A stretch of 64,000 nt of DNA from Diplonema papillatum (Eukaryota > Euglenozoa > Diplonemea > Diplonemida > Diplonemidae), in contig JAPJBO010000755.1 of the NCBI GenBank assembly GCA_030068145.1, positions 1-64,000 of the forward strand. Reading direction: 5' to 3'. This document shows, piece by piece, positions 8,822 to 20,179 of this stretch. The stretch's first letter is position 1. The number at the start of each line of letters is the position of its first letter. The notes beneath the pieces were generated by a model that had not been told where the DNA came from, did not search any database, and was given only the letters and a program-made list of their open reading frames with translations. The position numbers and the translations under genes are program-made.

Positions 8822-11800
8822 CTGAACACACGGGGTCCTAGTCTGAACACACGGGGTCCTAGTCTGAACACACGGGGTCTTAGTCTGAACACATGGGGTC
8901 CTAGTCTGAACATAGTCTGAACACACGGGGTCCTAGTCTGAGCACATGGGGTCCTAGTCTGAACACACGGGGTCCTAGTCTGAACACACGGGGTCCTAGT
9001 CTGAACACACGGGGTCCTAGTCTGAACACACGGGGTCCTAGTCTGAACACACGGGGTCCTAGTCTGAACACACGGGGTCCTAGTCTGAACACACGGGGTC
9101 CTAGTCTGAACACACGGGGTCCTAGTCTGAACACACGGGGTCCTAGTCTGAACACACGGGGTCCTAGTCTGAACACACGGGGTCCTAGTCTGAACACACG
9201 GGGTCCTAGTCTGAACACACGGGGTCCTAGTCTGAACACACGGGGTCCTAGTCTGAACACACGGGGTCCTAGTCTGAACACACGGGGTCCTAGTCTGAAC
9301 ACACGGGGTCCTAGTCTGAACACACGGGGTCCTAGTCTGAACACACGGGGTCCTAGTCTGAACACACGGGGTCCTAGTCTGAACACACGGGGTCCTAGTC
9401 TGAACACACGGGGTCCTAGTCTGAACACACGGGGTCCTAGTCTGAACACACGGGGTCCTAGTCTGAACACACGGGGTCCTAGTCTGAACACACGGGGTCC
9501 TAGTCTGAACACACGGGGTCCTAGTCTGAACACACGGGGTCCTAGTCTGAACACACGGGGTCCTAGTCTGAACACACGGGGTCCTAGTCTGAACACACGG
9601 GGTCCTAGTCTGAACACACGGGGTCCTAGTCTGAACACACGGGGTCCTAGTCTGAACACACGGGGTCCTAGTCTGAACACACGGGGTCCTAGTCTGAACA
9701 CACGGGGTCCTAGTCTGAACACACGGGGTCCTAGTCTGAACACACGGGGTCCTAGTCTGAACACACGGGGTCCTAGTCTGAACACACGGGGTCCTAGTCT
9801 GAACACACGGGGTCCTAGTCTGAACACACGGGGTCCTAGTCTGAACACACGGGGTCCTAGTCTGAACACACGGGGTCCTAGTCTGAACACACGGGGTCCT
9901 AGTCTGAACACACGGGGTCCTAGTCTGAACACACGGGGTCCTAGTCTGAACACACGGGGTCCTAGTCTGAACACACGGGGTCCTAGTCTGAACACACGGG
10001 GTCCTAGTCTGAACACACGGGGTCCTAGTCTGAACACACGGGGTCCTAGTCTGAACACACGGGGTCCTAGTCTGAACACACGGGGTCCTAGTCTGAACAC
10101 ACGGGGTCCTAGTCTGAACACACGGGGTCCTAGTCTGAACACACGGGGTCCTAGTCTGAACACACGGGGTCCTAGTCTGAACACACGGGGTCCTAGTCTG
10201 AACACACGGGGTCCTAGTCTGAACACACGGGGTCCTAGTCTGAACACACGGGGTCCTAGTCTGAACACACGGGGTCCTAGTCTGAACACACGGGGTCCTA
10301 GTCTGAACACACGGGGTCCTAGTCTGAACACACGGGGTCCTAGTCTGAACACACGGGGTCCTAGTCTGAACACACGGGGTCCTAGTCTGAACACACGGGG
10401 TCCTAGTCTGAACACACGGGGTCCTAGTCTGAACACACGGGGTCCTAGTCTGAACACACGGGGTCCTAGTCTGAACACACGGGGTCCTAGTCTGAACACA
10501 CGGGGTCCTAGTCTGAACACACGGGGTCCTAGTCTGAACACACGGGGTCCTAGTCTGAACACACGGGGTCCTAGTCTGAACACACGGGGTCCTAGTCTGA
10601 ACACACGGGGTCCTAGTCTGAACACACGGGGTCCTAGTCTGAACACACGGGGTCCTAGTCTGAACACACGGGGTCCTAGTCTGAACACACGGGGTCCTAG
10701 TCTGAACACACGGGGTCCTAGTCTGAACACACGGGGTCCTAGTCTGAACACACGGGGTCCTAGTCTGAACACACGGGGTCCTAGTCTGAACACACGGGGT
10801 CCTAGTCTGAACACACGGGGTCCTAGTCTGAACACACGGGGTCCTAGTCTGAACACACGGGGTCCTAGTCTGAACACACGGGGTCCTAGTCTGAACACAC
10901 GGGGTCCTAGTCTGAACACACGGGGTCCTAGTCTGAACACACGGGGTCCTAGTCTGAACACACGGGGTCCTAGTCTGAACACACGGGGTCCTAGTCTGAA
11001 CACACGGGGTCCTAGTCTGAACACACGGGGTCCTAGTCTGAACACACGGGGTCCTAGTCTGAACACACGGGGTCCTAGTCTGAACACACGGGGTCCTAGT
11101 CTGAACACACGGGGTCCTAGTCTGAACACACGGGGTCCTAGTCTGAACACACGGGGTCCTAGTCTGAACACACGGGGTCCTAGTCTGAACACACGGGGTC
11201 CTAGTCTGAACACACGGGGTCCTAGTCTGAACACACGGGGTCCTAGTCTGAACACACGGGGTCCTAGTCTGAACACACGGGGTCCTAGTCTGAACACACG
11301 GGGTCCTAGTCTGAACACACGGGGTCCTAGTCTGAACACACGGGGTCCTAGTCTGAACACACGGGGTCCTAGTCTGAACACACGGGGTCCTAGTCTGAAC
11401 ACACGGGGTCCTAGTCTGAACACACGGGGTCCTAGTCTGAACACACGGGGTCCTAGTCTGAACACACGGGGTCCTAGTCTGAACACACGGGGTCCTAGTC
11501 TGAACACACGGGGTCCTAGTCTGAACACACGGGGTCCTAGTCTGAACACACGGGGTCCTAGTCTGAACACACGGGGTCCTAGTCTGAACACACGGGGTCC
11601 TAGTCTGAACACACGGGGTCCTAGTCTGAACACACGGGGTCCTAGTCTGAACACACGGGGTCCTAGTCTGAACACACGGGGTCCTAGTCTGAACACACGG
11701 GGTCCTAGTCTGAACACACGGGGTCCTAGTCTGAACACACGGGGTCCTAGTCTGAACACACGGGGTCCTAGTCTGAACACACGGGGTCCTAGTCTGAACA

Positions 11801-13772
11801 CACGGGGTCCTAGTCTGAACACACGGGGTCCTAGTCTGAACACACGGGGTCCTAGTCTGAACACACGGGGTCCTAGTCTGAACACACGGGGTCCTAGTCT
11901 GAACACACGGGGTCCTAGTCTGAACACACGGGGTCCTAGTCTGAACACACGGGGTCCTAGTCTGAACACACGGGGTCCTAGTCTGAACACACGGGGTCCT
12001 AGTCTGAACACACGGGGTCCTAGTCTGAACACACGGGGTCCTAGTCTGAACACACGGGGTCCTAGTCTGAACACACGGGGTCCTAGTCTGAACACACGGG
12101 GTCCTAGTCTGAACACACGGGGTCCTAGTCTGAACACACGGGGTCCTAGTCTGAACACACGGGGTCCTAGTCTGAACACACGGGGTCCTAGTCTGAACAC
12201 ACGGGGTCCTAGTCTGAACACACGGGGTCCTAGTCTGAACACACGGGGTCCTAGTCTGAACACACGGGGTCCTAGTCTGAACACACGGGGTCCTAGTCTG
12301 AACACACGGGGTCCTAGTCTGAACACACGGGGTCCTAGTCTGAACACACGGGGTCCTAGTCTGAACACACGGGGTCCTAGTCTGAACACACGGGGTCCTA
12401 GTCTGAACACACGGGGTCCTAGTCTGAACACACGGGGTCCTAGTCTGAACACACGGGGTCCTAGTCTGAACACACGGGGTCCTAGTCTGAACACACGGGG
12501 TCCTAGTCTGAACACACGGGGTCCTAGTCTGAACACACGGGGTCCTAGTCTGAACACACGGGGTCCTAGTCTGAACACACGGGGTCCTAGTCTGAACACA
12601 CGGGGTCCTAGTCTGAACACACGGGGTCCTAGTCTGAACACACGGGGTCCTAGTCTGAACACACGGGGTCCTAGTCTGAACACACGGGGTCCTAGTCTGA
12701 ACACACGGGGTCCTAGTCTGAACACACGGGGTCCTAGTCTGAACACACGGGGTCCTAGTCTGAACACACGGGGTCCTAGTCTGAACACACGGGGTCCTAG
12801 TCTGAACACACGGGGTCCTAGTCTGAACACACGGGGTCCTAGTCTGAACACACGGGGTCCTAGTCTGAACACACGGGGTCCTAGTCTGAACACACGGGGT
12901 CCTAGTCTGAACACACGGGGTCCTAGTCTGAACACACGGGGTCCTAGTCTGAACACACGGGGTCCTAGTCTGAACACACGGGGTCCTAGTCTGAACACAC
13001 GGGGTCCTAGTCTGAACACACGGGGTCCTAGTCTGAACACACGGGGTCCTAGTCTGAACACACGGGGTCCTAGTCTGAACACACGGGGTCCTAGTCTGAA
13101 CACACGGGGTCCTAGTCTGAACACACGGGGTCCTAGTCTGAACACACGGGGTCCTAGTCTGAACACACGGGGTCCTAGTCTGAACACACGGGGTCCTAGT
13201 CTGAACACACGGGGTCCTAGTCTGAACACACGGGGTCCTAGTCTGAACACACGGGGTCCTAGTCTGAACACACGGGGTCCTAGTCTGAACACACGGGGTC
13301 CTAGTCTGAACACACGGGGTCCTAGTCTGAACACACGGGGTCCTAGTCTGAACACACGGGGTCCTAGTCTGAACACACGGGGTCCTAGTCTGAACACACG
13401 GGGTCCTAGTCTGAACACACGGGGTCCTAGTCTGAACACACGGGGTCCTAGTCTGAACACACGGGGTCCTAGTCTGAACACACGGGGTCCTAGTCTGAAC
13501 ACACGGGGTCCTAGTCTGAACACACGGGGTCCTAGTCTGAACACACGGGGTCCTAGTCTGAACACACGGGGTCCTAGTCTGAACACACGGGGTCCTAGTC
13601 TGAACACACGGGGTCCTAGTCTGAACACACGGGGTCCTAGTCTGAACACACGGGGTCCTAGTCTGAACACACGGGGTCCTAGTCTGAACACACGGGGTCC
13701 TAGTCTGAACACACGGGGTCCTAGTCTGAACACACGGGGTCCTAGTCTGAACACACGGGGTCCTAGTCTGAA
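8822..13772. repeat. 21-bp minisatellite, about 235 copies
   Basis: The unit CCTAGTCTGAACACACGGGG plus T repeats for nearly 5 kb with almost no variation. Only the left edge has variants (8878-8945: TCTTAG, ACATGG, and one shortened unit). Because 21 is a multiple of three, all frames stay open and the minus strand reads a long FRLGPRV heptapeptide repeat. This is not taken as a gene. The array lies between the two carrier genes, in the same phrase context as the 71-bp and 80-bp repeats upstream of copy 1. Confidence 0.97.
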
Positions 13773-14255
13773 CACCTGCTGTTCCTAGTCTGCATTCTAT
13801 ACCCTATTCTGGGCTCACATGCCGTATCCTCGTATGCACACATGTCGTATCCTGGTCTGAATCCGCATTACACCTGCTGTTCCTAGTCAAAGCACACACG
13901 CCGTTACCTAGTAGCATATCATCTCCTACGTATCCTGGTCTGACCGCGTGCTGTTCCGAGCACGCATTCTATCTCCAAGTCTTAGCGCACATCTGAATGC
14001 ACATTCTGGTTCCTGGTCTAAGCACACATGTTATATCGAAGTCTGAACATGCACGCCGCAAGTCTGAGCACACTCTATCCTCGTCTGAACACCTGCTGTC
14101 TGAATAGATGCCGTATTCTAGCCTGTTTGCGCATTCTGTAGCGTAGCCGAATCTGAACGCGCATTATGCATCCTAATCTGAACGCACGTTCCCCCGAAAT
14201 CAGGTGATCACCGTCTCCCCCCATCACACGCACACATCTTCAAAACAAAGCTGAA

Positions 14256-17200
14256 ATGTCGCAGTTCATGACTGATTTCCTGATCGGCGGAACCTCCGCT
14301 TCGATCGCGAAGACGCTGACGGCACCCATTGAGCGTGTGAAGCTCGTCATCCAGACGCAGGACGCCAACCCGAAGATCATCTCGGGTGAGGTCCAGCGTT
14401 ACAATGGGATCATCAACTGTTTCTCCCGTATTTACTCCGAGCAGGGGTTCGCCGCCTTCTGGCGTGGCAACATGACCAACATCATCAGGTCTGACACCGT
14501 TTCGCCTTTTTCTTGAGATAGCAAAACCCGAGCACAGCAAGCTTTGGGTTTTTACATAAGCACCAGCTTGGAAGGAAAGGCTTGACGACTGCTGCCAGAC
14601 AAAGAACCGAAGGGATCCCGAGTGCTGTTACTTGTTGAACGGACGTGAGGCCATGCGGGTCTACCCCAACACGACGAATCACACTTACGCAACAGGTCAA
14701 AGTCCTGAGTGAAAAAGCAACACGCGGTGGTGGAAGCGAAGAACAACCCAGATTGTGTTTGTATTGTATTTTCCCCCTCTACCTCTATTTTTCCTCCCTT
14801 CCATTCGGAGTCAAAGCAGCTACGCCGAGTATTTTTGTTAGCCACATGCAATGTGTGAGGTAACAGAACGGCCCAAGTAGGACCTTCTGATCATGATCAT
14901 TTCCCAATTTGCCACCTGAAACCACAGCCAGGATGTAGTTTCGGGGTAGTGCGGTCAACGAAAACTCGAGTTTCCCTTCCTACTTTCTCCTCTCTCTCGC
15001 GGTGTGGGCAGCTGAGTGTCTTTGCACAGGCGGCACATCTCACCCGAGGATGTGGCAAGCTCTCTCTGTGCAATGGACTTGGCCTGCTACCCGCCTACGT
15101 ATCCGGACCCTGAATCTAACTGCACAAGGGGAAGCCGTCAAACGGAGACTTCAAAGAACCGACCGCTTAGCACACGACAAGAAGCAGTCTTGGGCAGCAA
15201 CCAGGATTCGCACCGCCCAGCGGGTCTTGGTAGGTGATTGGTTGCGACACCTCCCCGCGAGCGAGCTAGCTCAGTCGTTTGAAATCAACCCGTCGGTAGC
15301 CCGCCCAAGTGCTACATGACTACAAACTCAACGCCGAGAAACCCCGTGACAGGTCGGCCGCCACCACCCTGTTAGGCCAACAAAGTGAAATCCAAGAGCA
15401 CGACTGATGATGCCGGGTATTGGATTAGTCTCGTGTACCAGGCGAAACTAAGGCGGCGGGTCTGTCACTAGGGCAACAACCAGGAACACACTGGTAGGTG
15501 AGCAGCGACACCTCCCGAAAGCGAGCCAAGGGCGAAGGACGTATCGGCGGCTGCTGCGGCCGGTGGCAACCCCACACGCAGAACGCGGGGAAGGGGAACG
15601 TGTTTTCGCAACTACATTGAAGCCCCTTTCCGACCGTAGCATCCGAGGAAGGTGCAAACATGGAGGGTGCTACGGTAGCCGTGCATGGGTCTTGGGCGCG
15701 TGCCTGTTACTTAGTCTGAACACGCATGTTGTATCCTCGTATCTGCGAGTCTTAGCGCACATCTGAATGCACCTTCTGGTTCCGGGTCTAAACACGCATA
15801 TTGTATCGAAGTATGAACATACACGCCGCAAGTCTGGGCACACTCTATCGTGAACACCTCGTGCAGGGCGGGTACTTTGTGATCCGCCGCCTGATTTCTT
15901 CCAGGCCTTCTTGCATGTTGTGCCCGCAATGAAGTGTCAGCTTGGAACTGTTACGAACAAGAGGAAACCAACTGGTTAAATAAACCACAGCATTTCGCTT
16001 CATCACAGCGGTGGCGAGTGGAATGTGACTTCTGCCCAGTGCCCTGAATGTCAACGCTAGTAGTCCGGAGAGACCGGCGTCGAGTTTCGGCTCACAGCCG
16101 GTTCCCTCGGGCGGCAACCCTAAGGGAGAGCGAGCGCCAGACACAATCCATCTTATAAAAACGCGGACAACAGACCGGTACGGGCTACAAGGCAACCCCT
16201 GCTCAACTTGTAGAACGTGGGGGGCCCAAGATTACACTCCACGAAGGAATGTACTTGGTGTCGGTCACAAACAGTCCCGGATATGGCTAGCCATAACCCA
16301 TAACGAAAGCATGCACTAAATATACAATCCGAAACCATAAAGCCCTTTCTTGCTCTAAGAGAACCCATTCATGAACGGTCACACGGAGACCCTAAAACCC
16401 CGGTATTTCAAGCGAACTTTAACTCTAAAAAGGACCACACATAACAAGAAGCAGTCTAAAAAACCTGGAAACTGTAACGCAGGTACTTCCCGACGCAGGC
16501 GTTCAACTTCGCGTTCAAGGACACGTTCAAGACGATGTTCCCGTCGTACTCGCCGAAGACCGACTTCTGGTCGTTCTTCGCCGTGAACATGGCCTCCGGA
16601 GGTCTCGCGGGTGCTGGGTCCTTGACGATCGTGTACCCCCTCGACTACGCCCGTACCCGACTTGCCAGCGACGTCGGCAGCGGCAAGCGTGACTTCAACG
16701 GCCTCGCCGACTGCCTCAAGAAGACGGCCCAGGGTCCCAAGGGTGTCATGGCCCTCTACAACGGCTTCGGCGTTTCCGTCGTCGGGATCATCCCGTACCG
16801 TGGAGTATGCGTCACGATTCTTTTTTTTTAGCGTAAGCACCTGCTTTGTAGGAAATACTTGAGGAGGCTGCCAGTTGCAAAATATCCAAGGAGGAAGCAC
16901 CTGCTTTGTAGGAAATACTTGGGGAGGCTGCCAATTGCAAAATATTAAAGGAGGTAGTGTGGTACTCATCGGCATGCCGATGGCTCCCCCACTATCGCAA
17001 CAATCTTCCAAGATCAAAGGAGGTTAATGTGCTGTTGCCCACACGAAACGCAGGTGAATTTGGGTTCAGTGGGGGGGGCGTAAGCGTTTAACAAAAAGAC
17101 CCACTTTGTAGTTGTGTTGTTTCTCCCCGTCTTGCCTCCTTCGAAGTAAGCACAAGGCAGCCCCTCGAGTATTTCGTAGTAACAATTAATTGTAACCACG

Positions 17201-19498
17201 AAAGAGAACGCTGGCGGCAGCGTGATTGGGAGAAGATAAGCCTACCGATCATATTCACTCACTAAGGGGCTACTCCTCACAAACAAAACCTTATATTAGG
17301 GCGGAAACAACCCGCACCACGTGACGCACCGCAAGTGTCGCGAAACCCAAGCACCACACTGCGAGAAAATACATAAAAACGCGGACAACAGACCGGTACG
17401 GGCTACAAGGCACCCCTGCTCAACTTGTAGAACGTGGGGGGCCCAAGACTACACTCCACGAAGGAATGTACTTGGTGTTGGTCACAAACAGTCCCGGACA
17501 TGGCTAGCCACATAACGAAAGCGTGCACTAAATATACAACCCGTAACCACATAGCCCTTTCTTGCTCTAGGAGAACCCATTCATGAACGGTCACACGGAG
17601 ACCCTAAAACCCCGGAATTTCAAGCGAACTGTGTACATGAGATCTTGCAACTGGCAGCCTTCTCAAGTGTTTCCTACATGAGATCTTGCAACTGGCAGCC
17701 TTCTCAAGTGTTTCCTACATGAGACCTTGCTACTGGCAGCCTTCTCAAGTGTTTCCTACATGAGATCTTGCAACTGGCAGCCTTCTCAAGTGTTTCCTAC
17801 ATGAGACCTTGCTACTGGCAGCCTTCTCAAGTGTTTCCTACATGAGATCTTGCAACTGGCAGCCTTCTCAAGTGTTTCCTACATGAGACCTTGCTACTGG
17901 CAGCCTTCTCAAGTGTTTCCTACATGAGATCTTGCAACCGGCAGCCTTCTCAAGTGTTTCCTACATGAGACCTTGCAACTGGCAGCCTTCTCAAGTGTTT
18001 CCTACAAAGCAGGTGCCGGTGCAAAATACTCCAGTAAACAACACTTGAGAAGGCTGCCAGTTGCAAGATCTCACAGGGAGGCGTGTGCTCGTGTAGCTAC
18101 AGCACCTGCCTCCCTGTGAGATCTTGCAACTGCCAGCCTTCTCAAGTGTTTCCTACAAAGCAGGTGCCGGTGCAAAATACTCCAGTAAACAGCACTTGAG
18201 AAGGCTGCCAGTTGCAAGATCTCACAGGGAGGCAGGTGCTGTAGCCACACGAAACACAAGTAACTCTGGGTTTAGTGGCGGGCGTAAGCGTCAAGAAAAC
18301 GATCCTGTGCAGTTTTCCCTCTAGTCTCCGTCGAATAAGGCAGAAGGCAGCCCCTGGAGTATTTTGCACCGGCACCTGCTTTGTAGGAAACACTTGAGAA
18401 GGCTGCCAGTTGCAAGATCGGCAGGTGCTGGAGCCACACGAAACACAAGTAACTCTGGTTTAGCGGCGGGCGTAACGCGTCAAGGAAACGATTCTGTGTA
18501 GTTTCCCCTCTAGCCTCCGTCGGAATCAGCATAAGGCAGCCCCTCGAGTACTTCAGTGCGAGCCCCCAATTCCGGAAACGAAAGTATAGCCATTGATTCA
18601 GGTGGTCCCTGCCTACGCCCACGTGCCAACAGGTCTTCAAGAGTTTGAAAGCCTGTGGCGATAAGGATCTTCAATGACATTTGCTGCCGTTCGGTTGAAA
18701 CAAATGAAACCCCCCAACGCAGACATACTTCGGAGTGTTCGACACGCTGAAGACGCAGAACCCGTACCAGAAGGACCTTGGGTTCGCCGGATTCTTCTCC
18801 AAGTTCGCCTGTGCTCAGGTATCACCGTTTCTGTTTTTACTGTTTCCATCGGGCAGAAGCTTGTTACACGGTAGTCAACTTCCACGCGTTCGGCGGTACT
18901 GCAGAGCCACGAGCCCGCAGATCAAGTTGCCGCCGATTTCTCAAACAGAAAGCGGGCCGTGATCGATAGATACTGGCAGGCAACGCGATGCAATACGATT
19001 TGGTCACCGGAGACTCACCTCTGTCCGAGCCTTTGCTGGCAAACAAAGAACGAAAACGCCGGAACCCGCTGCACCCACCACCTGTCAACGACTCTCCAAA
19101 CACCTCCTAAACGCGATAGGGGGCTTCACAAGGCAACAACACAAAAAGACGGTAACCTAAAGCACATGCACATACCCTTTAGACCCTAATGCCTTCCCCA
19201 TAACCTGCAGACCGCTGCGATCACCGCCGGATACGCGTCGTACCCGTTCGACACCGTGCGCAGAAGGCTGCAGATGCAGTCGGAGAAGCCGAAGGAGGAG
19301 TGGATGTACAAGAGCACCATGGACTGCTTCTCGAAGATCATGAAGAACGAAGGTGTCGGCGCCATGTTCAAGGGCGCGGGTGCCAACGTGCTCCGCACCG
19401 TCGGCGCCGCCCTCGTGCTTGTCCTCTACGACACCGCCCAGAGCTACCTCAAGAACGCGGAGGACGCCAAGAAGGCAGAAGGCGCGAAGAAGGCGTAA
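14256..19498 (+). CDS. AAC: Mitochondrial ADP/ATP-carrier-type protein, copy 2 (4 exons)
   Basis: Exons 14256-14488, 16483-16804, 18723-18818 and 19211-19498 have exactly the same lengths and phases as copy 1 and encode 312 residues. By eye there are three differences, S150N, G153A and T226A, each from one base change. All three carrier motifs (PIERVK, PLDYAR, PFDTVR) and the unusual RRRLQM are retained. Introns are 1994, 1918 and 392 bp. They share only 20 to 60 bases at each edge with copy 1; the middles hold different repeats and MITEs. The 3' UTR matches copy 1 for about 75 bases and is then interrupted by family B and C elements. Both copies look functional. Confidence 0.9.
14555..14835 (+). 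mobile_element. MITE-like family A, full copy in carrier copy 2 intron 1
   Basis: It runs from CATAAGCACCAGCTTGGAAG to CGCCGAGTATTTT. Inner ends are imperfect inverted repeats (GAAAGGCTTGACGACTGCTG against GCAGCTACGCCGAGTATTTT). It is followed immediately by repeat C. Confidence 0.75.
14838..15003 (+). repeat. Interspersed repeat C, copy 1
   Basis: A block of about 165 bases starting TTAGCCACATGCAATGTGTG, with CCAAGTAGGACCTTCTGATC inside and ending in CTCTCGCGGTGT. Other copies are at 19812, 34842, 38128 and 63902. Confidence 0.8.
15008..15091 (+). repeat. Inverted repeat partner of 21755-21840
   Basis: CAGCTGAGTGTCTTTGCACA and the following bases to about 15091 reappear reverse-complemented at 21755-21840. 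Confidence 0.7.
16155..16430 (+). repeat. Interspersed repeat E, copy 1
   Basis: A block from ATAAAAACGCGGACAACAGA to CAAGCGAACTTTAACTCTAA. Other copies are at 17301-17630, 33808-34160 and, in part, 43146-43393. Its last 60 bases are the promoter-like module described at 35602. Confidence 0.8.
16833..17178 (+). mobile_element. MITE-like family B with duplicated left end
   Basis: The left end GCACCTGCTTTGTAGGAAAT occurs twice (about 16837 and 16898). The body and right end CAGCCCCTCGAGTATTTC are intact. It occupies the start of intron 2 of carrier copy 2. Confidence 0.75.
17301..17630 (+). repeat. Interspersed repeat E, copy 2
   Basis: This longer copy includes the upstream CGGAAACAACCCGCACCACG part that is also at 33808. 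It ends at CAAGCGAACT, where the 41-bp array begins. Confidence 0.8.
17632..18010 (-). repeat. 41-bp tandem array of family B left ends
   Basis: About nine units of GATCTTGCAACTGGCAGCCT plus TCTCAAGTGTTTCCTACATGA. On the minus strand each reads AGGAAACACTTGAGAAGGCT, the left terminal repeat of family B. This is a transposon end turned into a minisatellite. Confidence 0.85.
18043..18148. other. Large hairpin, arms about 46 bp
   Basis: ACTTGAGAAGGCTGCCAGTT at 18043 starts an arm running to 18089. It pairs almost perfectly with 18101-18148, which ends AGCCTTCTCAAGT, leaving a loop of about 11 bases. It is built from two inverted family B ends. Confidence 0.8.
18165..18366 (+). mobile_element. 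MITE-like family B copy
   Basis: Left part CACTTGAGAAGGCTGCCAGT near 18194, body GGGTTTAGTGGCGGGCGTAA, right end CCCCTGGAGTATTTT. It abuts the next copy at 18366 head to tail. Confidence 0.7.
18366..18554 (+). mobile_element. MITE-like family B, compact copy
   Basis: Runs from CACCTGCTTTGTAGGAAACA to CAGCCCCTCGAGTACTTC. The termini are imperfect inverted repeats about 20 bases long. Confidence 0.75.
18870..18960. repeat. Interspersed repeat F, copy in carrier copy 2 intron 3
   Basis: Third copy of the TTCGGCGGTACTGCAGAGCC repeat, more diverged in its second half than those at 2325 and 5500. Confidence 0.65.
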
Positions 19499-19582
19499 GA
19501 GTCACCGTCCCACGCAACCGAACCCACTTCAGCTGCACTACGAATCTCGCGTGAGAGAACTTGAGACTCCCGTTTCTTTTTG

Positions 19583-19796
19583 CATAAGCACCTGCTTTGT
19601 AGGAAATACTTGAGGAGGCCACGCCAGTTGCGAAGTCTCACAGGAGGTAAATGTGCGGGGGCCCACACGAAACACAGGTAAATCTGGGGTTTTGTGGCAA
19701 CGTTCAACAAACAGGGACTCACTCTGCAGTTGTGTTGTTTCTCCCCCGGTCTAGCCTCCGTCGAAAATAGGCAGAACGCAGCCCCTCGAGTATTTT
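19583..19796 (+). mobile_element. MITE-like family B in 3' flank of carrier copy 2
   Basis: From CATAAGCACCTGCTTTGTAG to GCAGCCCCTCGAGTATTTT. It is inserted about 85 bases after the stop codon, splitting the 3' region shared with copy 1. Confidence 0.75.
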
Positions 19797-19811
19797 CTTC
19801 CGCCTTTTTTC

Positions 19812-19984
19812 TTTTTAGCCACATGCAATGTGTGAGGAAACTGAACCGCCCAAGTAGGACCTTCTGATCATGATCATTTGCCAAATTTGCCACCTGAAAC
19901 CACGTCCAGGATTTGGGCTCAGGGTAGTGCGGTCAACGAAAACTCTAGTTTCCCTTTCTACTTTCTCCTACTCTCGCGGTGTAC
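19812..19984 (+). repeat. Interspersed repeat C, copy 2
   Basis: Same block as at 14838. The carrier-type 3' flank (CTCTCGGATCCTCGAATCTG) resumes right after it. Confidence 0.8.
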
Positions 19985-20179
19985 GGTTTTTCTTTCGCTC
20001 TCGGATCCTCGAATCTGGGAGAATTAACACTTTTCCCCGCCAATATCCAAAAAAAAAGGCAGGGCACATTCCCTTCGCAACACTCCTTCGTTCCTTGCGC
20101 TCGTTCACCACCGCCCAGCCCGCCCACTTGCTTTCTGCGTCCTGAGGCGCCCCATGGTATTGTCGCGAACACAAATCGT

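Noticed and set aside
8901-13775. 1624-codon minus-strand open frame
   Set aside because: It exists only because the 21-bp unit is a multiple of three without a stop; it has no non-repeat body and no promoter evidence.
14838-15003. Repeat C as a small RNA gene
   Set aside because: It is found five times with truncations and no conserved fold was evident, so it is kept as a repeat only.
15258-15300. tRNA-like GCTAGCTCAGTCG
   Set aside because: Only an A-box-like stretch; the rest does not fold as a tRNA.
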